This document shows positions 1-9,626 of a stretch of 64,000 bases of DNA, in pieces; the first letter of the stretch is position 1; each line of letters starts with the position of its first letter. Both the position numbers and the translations under genes were made by a program. The stretch is from Paraburkholderia terricola (GTDB lineage Bacteria > Pseudomonadota > Gammaproteobacteria > Burkholderiales > Burkholderiaceae), in contig NZ_FRAB01000036.1 in assembly GCF_900142195.1 (NCBI RefSeq), positions 1 through 64,000 of the forward strand, given 5' to 3'. Under the pieces are notes generated by a model. It made no database searches. It was not told the origin of the DNA and saw only the letters and a list, made by a program, of their open reading frames with translations.

Positions 1-2
1 TG

Positions 3-641
3 GGATTTGCGTTGCTGGGCTTCGAGGTCGCCGTAAGCTATACGATGCGGATCGAGCCCGGCAGAGCCGAGCCGGAGGTATGGGCCGGACTTCGTCCGAA
101 TACCCGCAACCTGATTCGCCGTGCCGGCGAACAGCACACCGTTCGTCAGATAGCGGACGCGAACCTGTTCGTCAGCTTCTACGATGCCAATTTGACGCGC
201 CGGAATCGTGACAACGTGTACGGCACGCACGTCATGAGGCAACTCGTCGATGCCTTCATCTCGAGGGGATCCGGCATGGTGCTTGGCGCCTACCAGGCGG
301 ACGGCAGCTTGTGCTCCGCCATCGCGGTGATATGGGATAAACACACGATGTATTACCTGCTGTCGTCGAGAAAAGAAGGTGCCCATGGCGGTGTCATCGG
401 CCTGTTGTTATGGAACGCCATGCGCAGTGCCAGGGAAAAAAACCTCACTTTCGACTTCGACGGCATTTCCAATGTCGGCATTCTCAAGTTCCTCAGCGGT
501 TTCGGGGGAACCCTGGTTCCGCGGCTCGAGGTCGAGCGGGCGAGAGCGGACTATGCCGCGATGCGAAGCATCCTGCATCTGGGGCGATGCGTATCACGTT
601 CGGTACGCCAGCGCGTAAGGCGACTGAAACGTGGCGGGTGA
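3..641 (+). CDS. GNAT (BioF2/FemAB-like) acetyltransferase, 5' end cut by window edge
   Basis: The reading frame is open to the left edge of the window, so this is the C-terminal part (about 210 residues) of a longer protein. The text fits the GNAT fold called BioF2-like or CelD-like: a helical segment with NLIRRAGEQH, then a strand that ends in AVIWDKHTMYYLLSS and a closing FDFDGISNVGILKFLSGFG, which is typical of FemAB-related acyltransferases next to polysaccharide genes. A second protein of the same class is encoded at 3180-4319. The expected role is acylation of an amino sugar or peptide in an envelope polymer. The substrate cannot be read from sequence. The gene converges with the acyltransferase that ends at 645. 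Confidence 0.7.
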   Translation, partial: GFALLGFEVAVSYTMRIEPGRAEPEVWAGLRPNTRNLIRRAGEQHTVRQIADANLFVSFYDANLTRRNRDNVYGTHVMRQLVDAFISRGSGMVLGAYQADGSLCSAIAVIWDKHTMYYLLSSRKEGAHGGVIGLLLWNAMRSAREKNLTFDFDGISNVGILKFLSGFGGTLVPRLEVERARADYAAMRSILHLGRCVSRSVRQRVRRLKRGG

Positions 642-644
642 CGT

Positions 645-2579
645 CTATTGCGACGACGCGAACACTTGCTTGAACATCGGAACGAGAAAACGATTCCCGT
701 ATTCGCTCATGTGATGCCTGTCCGAATAGAGCGGCCTTCCCTGGTAGGAACCCAAACACTTTCCCTCCGGGCAGAGATACGGCGTGGGATCGAGCAGTTG
801 GACGCCGCACTGATCGCGTGCCTCACGCAATAACTTGAGCACTCGCGCGTTGCGCTTGTAGTACTCAGCCATGTCTAGCGTCAGGTCGGGGGCGCCTGGG
901 TCCGCGAGTTTTTCGCGCGCGAGCGTATTCGGCACGTTCACGTCGAATTCAGGAACCGGTTGCACCAGATAGACGGGCCGCGTTTTAGCGAGACCGCACA
1001 TGGTCGATAGAAAGTGCCTGCGGTATTGATCGACCGAGTACGGCTCGCCCTTGTATCCCGGTTGATTGGTATCCGAAAAAGACAGCTTGCTGGCGGATTC
1101 GCCCGACATGTATTCGGACCAGTGGTTGACGATAATGACAGGCGGACTCCTCGACGATTGTTTGCCGAGCAGACGGATGTATTTCCGGTTGGCCTCGAAG
1201 CATTCGCCGTTATCGCGGCGCACGCCGTCGACCGTCGGGCAACCCTGCACCGCGATCAGGATCACGTCGCCACGCTTGCCGTTCGGCACGGCGGCGTTCA
1301 CCGCCTCGGCGAGCGCGTCCGCATGGCTATCGCCGAGAATCACGGCACGACTCGCCAGTTGCGTTTTATATACGTCGCATGGATCCATGAGCATATGACA
1401 GACGCTACGGTGCGGATTGGTGTCGTACGTTTCTTCGTCCGCGACGAAGACCGAATGGTCGAAGCGCTCCGGTACACCCTGCCGGTAGTAGATCGCGCCG
1501 CCGCCGATGAAAACCAGCAACGCGAATGCAAGCGTCACGGGCAGTGGAACGCTGGGCAGAAAGGCATGAGAGGGGGCGGCCTTGCCTTGCGTGCGCAATT
1601 CCACGAACTTCCACGAGAGATAACCGAGGACGAACGAAGCGAGAATGCCGCCTGCGATCCACACTGGTTGAGTGGCCTTTTCATAGTAGTTTTCCGCCAC
1701 GACTATCGGCCAATGCCACAGGTACACCGAATACGAAATCTTGCCGATGAATTGCGCGGCCGCGTTGCTCGTCGCCCACGATGTGCTTCGCGCCGCGGCG
1801 ATGATCAGCGCCGTGCCGGCCACGGGCAATAGCGTCAACCAGCCAGGCCAACTGACTCCGGCGTTGAAGCTCAATAGCGCAAAGGCTATCAGCCCAAGGC
1901 CGGCCCACTCCATTGCCGCTCGCGTACGCTCGGGCGCGCGTATCGGGTAGAGATACGCGAGTGCGCCGAAGAGCATTTCCCACGAACGCGTCGGCAAGAG
2001 ATAGAACGCCGCGCTGGGCCATCTCGTTGGGGCGGACAGGTAGATGCAGGTGGCAAGGGAAATCACTGTCCCGATCATGATCCATCTGCGCAACCATGCG
2101 GCGGACAGCCAGTTTCTCAACGCGACAAGCACGAGCGGGTATAGCAGGTAGAACTGCCACTCGACTGAAAGCGACCAGGTATGCAACAGCCACTTATCGA
2201 GGGATCGAACATCGAAATAGCCGGCCTCGCGCCAGAACGAGATATTGGAGAAAAAGCCGATGCTGGCAGCGGCTTGCTTGCCGAGGGCGCGAAACTCCGA
2301 AGGCAAAAGGACGAACCAGCCGATGGCCAACACCATGAAACACATTGCCGCCAACGCGGGAACGATCCTTCGTGCGCGGTACCTGTAAAACGTAAGAACC
2401 GAGAACGAGCCTTTGTCGATGCCCCTGAAGATGATGTCGGTCATCAGGAAGCCCGATATGACGAAGAACACGTCGACGCCGATAAACCCGCCGCCAAAGT
2501 GCGGCACCGAGAAGTGGTAAAGGACGACGGCTGCTACGGCAATGGCACGCAGACCGTTGATGTCACTTCGGAATTTCAT
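645..2579 (-). CDS. OafA/YrhL-type membrane acyltransferase with C-terminal SGNH domain
   Basis: This is a 644-residue integral membrane O-acyltransferase (acyltransferase family 3) that probably acetylates sugars of the neighbouring exopolysaccharide or of LPS. The start MKFRSDINGLRAIAV at 2579 was chosen over an upstream frame extension because GGGAGA lies about 6 bases before it and this motif is the usual family start. The N-terminal half holds about ten hydrophobic segments with FFVISGFLMT. The C-terminal third is a periplasmic SGNH hydrolase-like domain with GDSHAD near residue 415 and a terminal SDRHHMSEYG that carries the Asp-x-x-His pair. Membrane segment plus SGNH is the standard architecture of OafA-like polysaccharide acetyltransferases. 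The substrate is not known. Confidence 0.88.
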   Translation of the reverse strand: MKFRSDINGLRAIAVAAVVLYHFSVPHFGGGFIGVDVFFVISGFLMTDIIFRGIDKGSFSVLTFYRYRARRIVPALAAMCFMVLAIGWFVLLPSEFRALGKQAAASIGFFSNISFWREAGYFDVRSLDKWLLHTWSLSVEWQFYLLYPLVLVALRNWLSAAWLRRWIMIGTVISLATCIYLSAPTRWPSAAFYLLPTRSWEMLFGALAYLYPIRAPERTRAAMEWAGLGLIAFALLSFNAGVSWPGWLTLLPVAGTALIIAAARSTSWATSNAAAQFIGKISYSVYLWHWPIVVAENYYEKATQPVWIAGGILASFVLGYLSWKFVELRTQGKAAPSHAFLPSVPLPVTLAFALLVFIGGGAIYYRQGVPERFDHSVFVADEETYDTNPHRSVCHMLMDPCDVYKTQLASRAVILGDSHADALAEAVNAAVPNGKRGDVILIAVQGCPTVDGVRRDNGECFEANRKYIRLLGKQSSRSPPVIIVNHWSEYMSGESASKLSFSDTNQPGYKGEPYSVDQYRRHFLSTMCGLAKTRPVYLVQPVPEFDVNVPNTLAREKLADPGAPDLTLDMAEYYKRNARVLKLLREARDQCGVQLLDPTPYLCPEGKCLGSYQGRPLYSDRHHMSEYGNRFLVPMFKQVFASSQ

Positions 2580-3179
2580 CGAAGTCTCCCGGGTGCCGAT
2601 AAACCGACGATGGCGAACGTCGGCGGATGAGGTCCTCACATACCTGGATCACAGAGGCTGGACGCTGACCCGAGTTGAATGATGCATCGCCCGGGCGAGC
2701 TGTCGATGTGCGATGGCGCACGCTTTCAGTGCTCGCTTGGCGCGGGGAAACGCCTACGGAAAAATCGTGACAATTGAACGTTCGCCACTTCGCTGGCTAT
2801 TACTGTCTCGCTTAATGAATGGAAAAAGGAATAGCCAATGTGCGCTTGCGCACGCTTCTCTCCGAATAGGAGGAAGCGGCTTACGACAAGCCTTCATAAT
2901 GTGACCTTTGTGATTTCATCCCGCACTTCGCGGCCTGTGCGCACGATATCTGGTTTTCTTCCGCCAAACGGAACGATCACGTTCGTCGACTCTTTTGCAA
3001 TGGTGAGCGTGATGTCGAACTGCTCACACTTCAATCGGGAAAGTGCGGAAGCGCCGCTACTCACGGGTGGCCGCTTGCGATGGCGCGGCAGGTCCATCGC
3101 CGGCTTGATCGGCTTACGGGCGGTCCACAGAGCGTCGCTCGCCCCCTACGCACGATGCGACGCGTAAAGGAGTATCACG
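2580..3179. other. Gene-free stretch with divergent upstream regions
   Basis: This 600-base gap separates the minus-strand acyltransferase from the plus-strand GNAT gene, so it should hold both promoters. Short open frames occur, but none has a recognisable product or a good ribosome binding site. I see no clear repeat. The only clear signal is AAAGGAG about 10 bases before the GNAT start at 3180. Confidence 0.5.
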
Positions 3180-4319
3180 ATGGCAATGAGCCCCGTCGCG
3201 TTTGAAGTCGTTCGTGACATCGACCGATTCCGCGCGCTGCAATCCGATTGGAACGACCTGTGGCGTCGCGCGGAAGGCGAGTATTTCCAGTCCTTCGCTT
3301 TCTGCCATGGCACGCTTGAGGCGGAAGACGCCGCATCCCGACGCAAACTCCACTGCATCGCCGGACGGCGCGAGGGCAGGTTAGTCGTGGTGTGGCCTCT
3401 CATGACGTTCTGGAGAAGCTGCTGGAAGTACGCTACAGCACTTACGCCCGCCAACCGGTCGCCCAGTGACATCCTTGCCTCGCCGGACGGGGACGTCGAG
3501 CAGATCGTGAATGGCGCATGGAAAGCGGCACTGCAATCGACTCGCGCCGACGCCATCGAGCTATGGCGAATTCGCTCGGACTCGCCGCTGTGTCGCAATG
3601 CGACGCGCCATGGTGTTATCGAGCGAGGCACCGAAGAAACGACACCCTACGCCAGATTGAGAGATCAGGGCCCGTGGGAGACGTTTGTGCGCGCGCTGCC
3701 GGGCCGCAAGAAAACCCGGCCGGAGTATCTGGAACGGCGCCTCGCGAGGCATGATGAAGTGAAGTTTGAAATCATCGATGTCAACGACAGTCGCGTGCCG
3801 TCACTCGTCGAGTGGTTCGTGTTGCGCAAGCGCGAGTGGGCGCAGCACAATCTGATCGACAGCCGGTGGACTTTTTCGGAAGCCAGCAGCAAGTTCTGGC
3901 GCAGCCTGTTGTCGAACGATTCGTCTGGTGTTGGCGTATTCCGCCTGTTCGTCCTGACGCTGGCCGGAGAGCCGGTAGCCTTGAATATCGTCGCCGTGCA
4001 GGCTACGCGCGCTTATCTGGTGGCCAACACCTACGATCTCAGATACGGGAAGTTGACACCAGGAACGGTGCTTGTCGATTACTGCGTGAAATGGGCATTC
4101 GACAATCGGCTCGACATGGACTTCGGGCCAGGCGACCAGCAATACAAATCCTTCTGGAGCGCCGGGCACTCGTACCTCACTTCGTCGTTTCTCGTCATTC
4201 CGACCCGCTGGGGGCAGGCGGGTTATGCGGCGAAGCAGGTCGCCAAACAACTTCGCACGGTGACCTCGAACATCGCGGGCCGGCGAACGCCCGAACAGAA
4301 TCCGGTGCATTCGCCGTAG
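3180..4319 (+). CDS. GNAT acetyltransferase, BioF2/CelD-like (FemAB-related)
   Basis: This 379-residue soluble protein has the length and pattern of BioF2-like/CelD GNAT proteins found in exopolysaccharide and cellulose loci. Visible features are an N-terminal DWNDLWRRA segment, a middle helical insertion, and a C-terminal acetyltransferase half with GEPVALNIVAVQ, AYLVANTYDL and DMDFGPGDQQYKSFW. The last block matches the conserved D-F-G-x-G-x-x-x-Y-K end of the family. A ribosome binding site AAAGGAG precedes ATG 3180. It probably transfers an acyl group to an amino sugar of the adjacent polysaccharide, but acceptor and donor are unknown. It is convergent with the WecA-like gene, with only 22 bases between them. 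Confidence 0.82.
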   Translation: MAMSPVAFEVVRDIDRFRALQSDWNDLWRRAEGEYFQSFAFCHGTLEAEDAASRRKLHCIAGRREGRLVVVWPLMTFWRSCWKYATALTPANRSPSDILASPDGDVEQIVNGAWKAALQSTRADAIELWRIRSDSPLCRNATRHGVIERGTEETTPYARLRDQGPWETFVRALPGRKKTRPEYLERRLARHDEVKFEIIDVNDSRVPSLVEWFVLRKREWAQHNLIDSRWTFSEASSKFWRSLLSNDSSGVGVFRLFVLTLAGEPVALNIVAVQATRAYLVANTYDLRYGKLTPGTVLVDYCVKWAFDNRLDMDFGPGDQQYKSFWSAGHSYLTSSFLVIPTRWGQAGYAAKQVAKQLRTVTSNIAGRRTPEQNPVHSP

Positions 4320-4341
4320 GGCGGCGCGCCGCGCGCGCGGT

Positions 4342-5478
4342 TCAGTGGTGCCGCGTCTTGTCAGGGGCGGACGCGGTAATCACTTCGTGGTGGCCCATGA
4401 GCAGCCAGTGTGGTGTTCTGAACCGCACGATGCAGCTATAGAGCCAGAGATACACGGCGACGAAGGCGAGCGCCGCGCAGGCAAGCAGGAGCGGGCTTTG
4501 CCAGAAGAGTGTGGCGGGCACAATGCCGATCAGCGCCATTGCCCAAAGGTAGATCGACGCAGTCGGATTGCCGCGCTCGCGCCGCCGGGTGTGACCGGAA
4601 TACACGCCGCGCCGTGCGATGCGCTTGTAGACGAGCGTATGCATATGCAAACCGTCGGGCTGACTCGCTGGCCGGCCCTTGAGCATGCGCCGGCGATAGA
4701 TCGAGAAGACGGTTTCGAACAGCGGATAAATGGTGACGACCGCGGCATACCAGGCGGACACATTCGGATGACGCAGTATCAGGATCACCAGCAGCTCCGC
4801 CATCACGAAGCCGGCGAAGTATGCGCCGCCGTCCCCGAGAAACACCGATGCCATCGGATAGTTCCAGATCACGAAGCCCAGGATCGCGCCGACCATGGTG
4901 AGCGCGACGCTCATCACGAACCAGTCCCCTACCTCGTGCGCGACGTAACCGATCGAGCCGAAGATCAGGATAGCGGTGACCGAGGCGAGGCCGTTCATGC
5001 CGTCCACGATATTCATGGCATGAGTGAGGCCGGCGACGGTCAGCACGGTGAGACCTATCGCGACTGGCGCGAACGTCAGGTACGCGTCGATCAGCGGCAA
5101 ATCCACACGCACCACTACCGCATCGAGCAGATACACGCCTAGCCCGGCGCCTGCCATGGCGAGCAGCAGGCGCACGCGTGGACTGACGCGCTTGGTCAGA
5201 TCTTCAGCGAGGCCGCTGCAAAAGGCGGGCGCGGCGACCGCTAACAGCAGCATCGTTTCGGCACGTGGATTGGTTCCGAACAGCGCGCCAACGAAACAGG
5301 TGAAGCAGGTTGCACTCACGACGCCGATGCCGCCGACTCGCGGCACAGCGTAGGTGTGGTTCTTCTGCACCCCGTGCAAGTCGTAGTCCATCGAGAACTT
5401 GCCGAACATGCCCGCATAGCGAACGATCAGCATCGTGACGAGGAAAGAACTAATGAAACTAAGCGAGAGATTAAACAT
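4342..5478 (-). CDS. WecA/MraY-family undecaprenyl-phosphate sugar-1-phosphate transferase
   Basis: This 378-residue polytopic membrane protein belongs to the polyprenyl-phosphate HexNAc-1-phosphate transferase family. It carries the diagnostic NIVDGMNGL near residue 155 and FLGDGGAYFAG near residue 211, plus a cytoplasmic loop ending in DGLHMHTLVYKR with the His-rich motif used for nucleotide-sugar binding. Such enzymes load the first sugar phosphate on undecaprenyl phosphate. It lies beside, but divergent from, the Wzc-TviB-TviC cluster, so it is the best candidate for the initiating transferase of that polymer. GlcNAc-1-P or GalNAc-1-P as substrate is an inference. The terminal 40 residues are hydrophobic and end in a short charged tail. 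Confidence 0.88.
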   Translation of the reverse strand: MFNLSLSFISSFLVTMLIVRYAGMFGKFSMDYDLHGVQKNHTYAVPRVGGIGVVSATCFTCFVGALFGTNPRAETMLLLAVAAPAFCSGLAEDLTKRVSPRVRLLLAMAGAGLGVYLLDAVVVRVDLPLIDAYLTFAPVAIGLTVLTVAGLTHAMNIVDGMNGLASVTAILIFGSIGYVAHEVGDWFVMSVALTMVGAILGFVIWNYPMASVFLGDGGAYFAGFVMAELLVILILRHPNVSAWYAAVVTIYPLFETVFSIYRRRMLKGRPASQPDGLHMHTLVYKRIARRGVYSGHTRRRERGNPTASIYLWAMALIGIVPATLFWQSPLLLACAALAFVAVYLWLYSCIVRFRTPHWLLMGHHEVITASAPDKTRHH

Positions 5479-6049
5479 GGTATCCAGGCCGGCAGCTCAA
5501 CTATGGGACGACTCATGAACGGAGTGCGCTTTGCGTCGACTTTTCGGTTTAGTGAAGAATATGTTTCGCATAATGCTTACGTATGAGCGAGCCAGATGAA
5601 CAGCCAATCCCGCGACCGTTTCATCATAGCCAGAAAAAGCGGGCGTTCAAGATTATTTGGCATGGCGGTTTACCTTCATTCGACGCACAGAGATAGCAGC
5701 GTGGCCGGCCCGATCAGCAAAAGACCGCACACGTCCGCCGTATTACCGTGTTAGTACGCCACTCGCGCAGCGGCCAATGTCTGCTAGCGCACATAGGTTC
5801 CGCGGTTTGCTTAATGGACGCTTGTTCCATCGGAGATGTGATGCGCGGATAACACTGATTAAGCGGGAATTAATATATATGAGGAATTGCGTGATTGAAC
5901 GGCCGGGTAACCGCTTAGTGTTTTTCGACTCGCTCGTTTAAGAATGTGAGTTAAAGTTTTGACGGGCGATGTCCATGCCAGCGTATGAACCCGCGCGGAG
6001 GAGACGACATGTGTGCTATCGAACGGCAACCTGATTCCGCGGGCCGGCA
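5479..6049. promoter_or_regulatory. Divergent intergenic region upstream of the polysaccharide operon
   Basis: This 571-base AT-richer gap lies between the divergent WecA-like gene and the first gene of the plus-strand polysaccharide run, so it should contain both promoters. A possible sigma-70 pair is TTGACG at 5959-5964 with TATGAA at 5984-5989, but the 19-base spacing is long. No strong inverted repeat or other binding site was recognised. Short open frames here have no support. Confidence 0.35.
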
Positions 6050-7147
6050 ATGAGGCGCCGCGAGGGGACGGCGCAAGATGCGCGCAAGACCGGGCAATCG
6101 ATTTCAGTCGCGCGGCGGCGCATCGTCCGCGCGCTTCCGTTGCTGGCATGCCCGATGGCGGCGGGAATAACACACGCGGCGCAGGCGGCGCAGGCGGCGC
6201 AGGCGGACAACGCGTCGAACGAACCGGTCGTGATGGCCAGTGCGTTTGGCGTCGTAGGCGACGGACAGGCAAACGATCGAGCGCAACTGCAGGCGGCCAT
6301 CGACCGATCAGTCGGCAAGACGCTGGTGATCACGGGCGCATGCCGCATCGACGCGCGAGGCCTGGATCTGCGCAGCGGGAGCCGCGTGCGGTTCGCGCAA
6401 GGCGCGTCGATCAAGCTGCTGCCGCACGATGCAGCCTTCTATCAAATCATCCGCATCTGGGACGTGCAGAACGTCGTGCTGGAACGCGCGATGCTGGACG
6501 GCAGCAAGGCGTTGAATGCCGCGCCAAAAGATACCCGTAATGGCGGATACGGCATGGGCATTTCGATTGCCGGAAGCTCGAACGTCACGCTCATAGCGCC
6601 GACCACGTCGGAATGCTGGGGCGATGGCATCTATATCGCCAACAGCTACACGTACAAGGGCCGATTTCCCAGCGCCATCAAGGTGATTGGCCATCGGGCG
6701 TACGGCTGCCGCCGCCAGGGCGTCTCGATCATCAGCGGCTCCGACATCCTTTTCGAGCACCCGGTCTGGGAGAACATCGGTGGGACGATGCCGTCGGCGG
6801 GTCTGGATATCGAGCCGAACAGCAACCTCGATGTGTTGCAGAAAATCCGCGTCGTGAGCCCGACCACGCGTAATTGCCGCACGGGCATCCTGATGTATTT
6901 GCAGGAGATCGTCGGCCCGATCCCCAAGGTCATTCAGATCGAAATAACAAATCACCGCGACGAGTCGGCGGCCGTTTCCCCCGTCAACATCTCGGGGCTC
7001 GAACTGAATGGCCGAATCGTGAAAGGCCGCATCGTGATCGACTCGCCGGTGTGGGTCAAGCCGCGCCTCGCGGCATTGAGAAGCGAGAACTATGACCGCG
7101 TGAGCGGCCCGGAGATCGTCGTGAACAATCAGAAGATCATCCCCTAG
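6050..7147 (+). CDS. Exported right-handed beta-helix (pectate-lyase-like) protein
   Basis: This 365-residue protein begins with a basic segment (VARRRIVRALPLLACPMAAG) and an Ala/Gln-rich stretch, consistent with a signal peptide, possibly twin-arginine type. The mature part opens with ASAFGVVGDGQANDRAQLQAAID, the entry motif of pectate-lyase/GH28-type beta-helices, followed by short repeating strands such as NVTLIAPTTSECWGDGIYIAN and DILFEHPVWENIGG. Such proteins act on polyuronic or amino-uronic polymers as lyases, hydrolases or C5-epimerases. As first gene of a run that makes a HexNAc uronate donor, it could trim or process that polymer in the periplasm. No catalytic residues can be assigned with confidence. 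The ATG at 6050 is the only good start; its ribosome binding site is weak. Confidence 0.78.
   Translation: MRRREGTAQDARKTGQSISVARRRIVRALPLLACPMAAGITHAAQAAQAAQADNASNEPVVMASAFGVVGDGQANDRAQLQAAIDRSVGKTLVITGACRIDARGLDLRSGSRVRFAQGASIKLLPHDAAFYQIIRIWDVQNVVLERAMLDGSKALNAAPKDTRNGGYGMGISIAGSSNVTLIAPTTSECWGDGIYIANSYTYKGRFPSAIKVIGHRAYGCRRQGVSIISGSDILFEHPVWENIGGTMPSAGLDIEPNSNLDVLQKIRVVSPTTRNCRTGILMYLQEIVGPIPKVIQIEITNHRDESAAVSPVNISGLELNGRIVKGRIVIDSPVWVKPRLAALRSENYDRVSGPEIVVNNQKIIP
6176..6202 (+). repeat. Three tandem 9-bp units in the signal-peptide region
   Basis: The unit GCGGCGCAG occurs three times in a row and encodes the repeated Ala-Ala-Gln near the predicted cleavage region of the beta-helix protein. 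Because the unit is 9 bases, copy changes would keep the frame and only lengthen or shorten the leader. Confidence 0.8.
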
Positions 7148-7286
7148 CTGGCTCGCCGCAGCCGCGCCTGGATTGGGCCGTCGTGCGTGCGTGCGCTCCC
7201 GAACATACCTGAAGAGGGTGCGCTGATAGCTTGAGGTACGCGCTGACAGGCGGATAGCGCTGCAACAGTCTTTAGCGAGAAAGCCC

Positions 7287-9539
7287 ATGAAAGAAGCTTC
7301 AACTATAGAGGCGAGCGTCGGCCGGGACGAGCGGGCAGGTCTGGCTTCAATCCTCGACGCTTTGATCGAATACCGTGTGATGATTATCGTCACGACGCTC
7401 GTTGTCATGCTGCTCGGGGCGAGCTACGCATTTCTCACGCCATCGATTTACGAGGCGAGCGTGCTCATCAAGGTCGAAGACTCGACCGGCATGGCCCCAC
7501 GACATGACGGTAATGAACTCCTGAATAACATTTCGCCCGGCTTCGACGAGAAGTCGTCCGCCGAAAGCGAAATGCAGGTGCTCGGTTCGAGGTTGATCAT
7601 TGCGCGCGCGGTGGATGCGCTGCACCTTTACGTCAACGCGAAGCCGCACTACTTCCCTTTGATCGGCGAATGGCTGGCTCGCCGCGCGGACGGTCTGTCC
7701 GCGCCCGGCTTCATGGGGCTGGGGGGATATGTCTGGGGCGCCGAATCGATCAAGGTCGAGTCGTTTGAAGTGCCGCAACGAGATCAGGGTCAGGGTTACA
7801 CGCTGAAGGCGCTGCAGAACGGGTTGTATTCGTTGAGCGGGCCAGGACTGCCCGACGAAGGCGCAACCGGCACGGTAGGGCGCGTACTGCGCGTCGACTC
7901 GGCAGCCGGTTCAATCACGCTGCTGGTCAAATCGCTTGTGGGACGCCCCGGCGCCGAATTCGATCTGACGAGGGAATCGCGTCAACTGACCGTCGACCGG
8001 CTGCAGCGAACCCTCAAGATCAAGGAGCAGGGCGCGAAATCCAGCGTGCTGAAGGTCTCGATCGAAAGCCCCGATGCGGCTCGCGCCACCGAGACGATCA
8101 ATCAGATCGGCCGCGAGTACGAGCAATGGAACGCCGCGCGCAAGGCGGTCATCGCGAAGAACTCGCTCGATTATCTGCAAAGCCAGTTGCCGTCGATGGC
8201 GCGGCAGGTTCGCGAAGCGGAAGACGCGTACAACAACTATCGCAACGGACACTCGCTGCTGGACATGAACGAGGAGGCACGACTGCTCCTCTCGCGCAGC
8301 GCGGACGCGACGACCAAACTGATCGAATTGCAGCAAAGGCGCGCCACGCTGCTGGCGACGTTCTCGGCCAGCTATCCGGCCGTCGCCGCACTCGATAAGC
8401 AGATCGGCTCGGCACAAAAGTACATCGACGACCTGAACTCGCAGATCAAGGGGATGCCCACCGAGCAGCAGGGCGCGATGCGGCTGATGCGCGACGTTCG
8501 CGTCAACACGGACCTGTATACGACGCTGCGCAACAACATCGAACAATTGCGCGTTATCCAGGCTGGCAAGGCTGCCTCCGCGCAGTTGATCGACACGGCG
8601 GACGTGCCGGAAAAGCCGGTCAAGCCGATCAAATGGCTCGTCATGCTGGTTTCGACGATGTTCGGGCTGCTCTCGGGTATCGGGCTCGCGATTGCGCGTG
8701 ACTACGTCTTCCGCGGCGTGACGGACTCGCGCGAGATCGAAATCGGCACGGGCCTGAGTGTATTCGCGGCCATTCCGCAAAGCGACAAACAGCAGTTGGT
8801 GGACAGGAAGGCGAAGGCCCGAACCGGTGAGAGCCTGCTGCTTGCTTCCCTCTATCCGAGAGATGCCGCCGTCGAAGCGTTGCGTATCCTCCGCTCCGCG
8901 TTGCAGTTTGCACAGATCGGCGCGCGCAACAACGTCGTCATGATCGCGGGCCCGCTGCCGGGCATCGGCAAGTCGTTTCTGTCCGCCAACCTGGCGGCGC
9001 TGCTTGCATCGGGCGGCCGGCGCGTGCTGCTGATCGACGGGGATCTTCGTAAAGGACACCTGCATCGCCTGGTTGGTTTGCAGCCTGGTCAAGGTCTCGC
9101 GGATGTGCTGGCCGGAACGTGCGAACTCGACGCGGCGATTGCGCGAGACGTGCAGCCGCGGCTCGATGTTCTGCAGACCGGTCCCTATCCGACTCACCCC
9201 GCCGAACTGCTCATGCTGCCGAGGTACCGGGAGATGATCGAAAGCGCATCGGCGCGCTACGACATCGTCGTTATCGACGGACCGCCGGTGTTGGTCGCGT
9301 CGGACACAGGCATCATGGCGCCCGTCGCGGGCTTGCTGTTCCTCGTCGCGCGTTTCGCGGACACGCGTGTGCGTGAGCTCGAGGAGTCCGTCAAGCGGCT
9401 TGGACAGACCGGCGCCCGAGTGAACGGCGTGCTGCTGAACGGCATCAACATGCACACGATGGACTATGCGCTCGCGCGCCGCTACGGCAGTCGCGCCTAT
9501 GTCGCGTACGACTACCATTCGGACTCGACGACGCGTTAA
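7287..9539 (+). CDS. wzc: Wzc-like polysaccharide co-polymerase with BY-kinase domain
   Basis: This 750-residue inner-membrane tyrosine autokinase controls chain length and export of capsule or exopolysaccharide. The N-terminal Wzz domain starts with a transmembrane helix at about residues 30-52 and is followed by a long periplasmic coiled-coil region. A second membrane helix (KWLVMLVSTMFGLLSGIGLA) precedes the kinase domain. That domain has Walker A GPLPGIGKS near residue 556, Walker A' LLIDGDLRKG near 581 and Walker B IVVIDGPP near 661. The C-terminus holds a tyrosine cluster (four Tyr in the last 25 residues) for autophosphorylation. N- and C-terminal halves are fused, as in Proteobacteria. 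No Wzb phosphatase or Wza gene is adjacent, which is unusual. Confidence 0.93.
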   Translation: MKEASTIEASVGRDERAGLASILDALIEYRVMIIVTTLVVMLLGASYAFLTPSIYEASVLIKVEDSTGMAPRHDGNELLNNISPGFDEKSSAESEMQVLGSRLIIARAVDALHLYVNAKPHYFPLIGEWLARRADGLSAPGFMGLGGYVWGAESIKVESFEVPQRDQGQGYTLKALQNGLYSLSGPGLPDEGATGTVGRVLRVDSAAGSITLLVKSLVGRPGAEFDLTRESRQLTVDRLQRTLKIKEQGAKSSVLKVSIESPDAARATETINQIGREYEQWNAARKAVIAKNSLDYLQSQLPSMARQVREAEDAYNNYRNGHSLLDMNEEARLLLSRSADATTKLIELQQRRATLLATFSASYPAVAALDKQIGSAQKYIDDLNSQIKGMPTEQQGAMRLMRDVRVNTDLYTTLRNNIEQLRVIQAGKAASAQLIDTADVPEKPVKPIKWLVMLVSTMFGLLSGIGLAIARDYVFRGVTDSREIEIGTGLSVFAAIPQSDKQQLVDRKAKARTGESLLLASLYPRDAAVEALRILRSALQFAQIGARNNVVMIAGPLPGIGKSFLSANLAALLASGGRRVLLIDGDLRKGHLHRLVGLQPGQGLADVLAGTCELDAAIARDVQPRLDVLQTGPYPTHPAELLMLPRYREMIESASARYDIVVIDGPPVLVASDTGIMAPVAGLLFLVARFADTRVRELEESVKRLGQTGARVNGVLLNGINMHTMDYALARRYGSRAYVAYDYHSDSTTR

Positions 9540-9626
9540 CCGACGTTAGCGGCTGCACATTCAAGAACAAAGCGGGGGCAATACGTGGGCGCCCCAACGC
9601 AATCGTTGCATTAGCGGAGACTGGTC

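Noticed and set aside
7911..9518. Long minus-strand frame opposite wzc
   Set aside because: Arg/His/Gln-rich antisense shadow of the BY-kinase gene; no start signal or domain.
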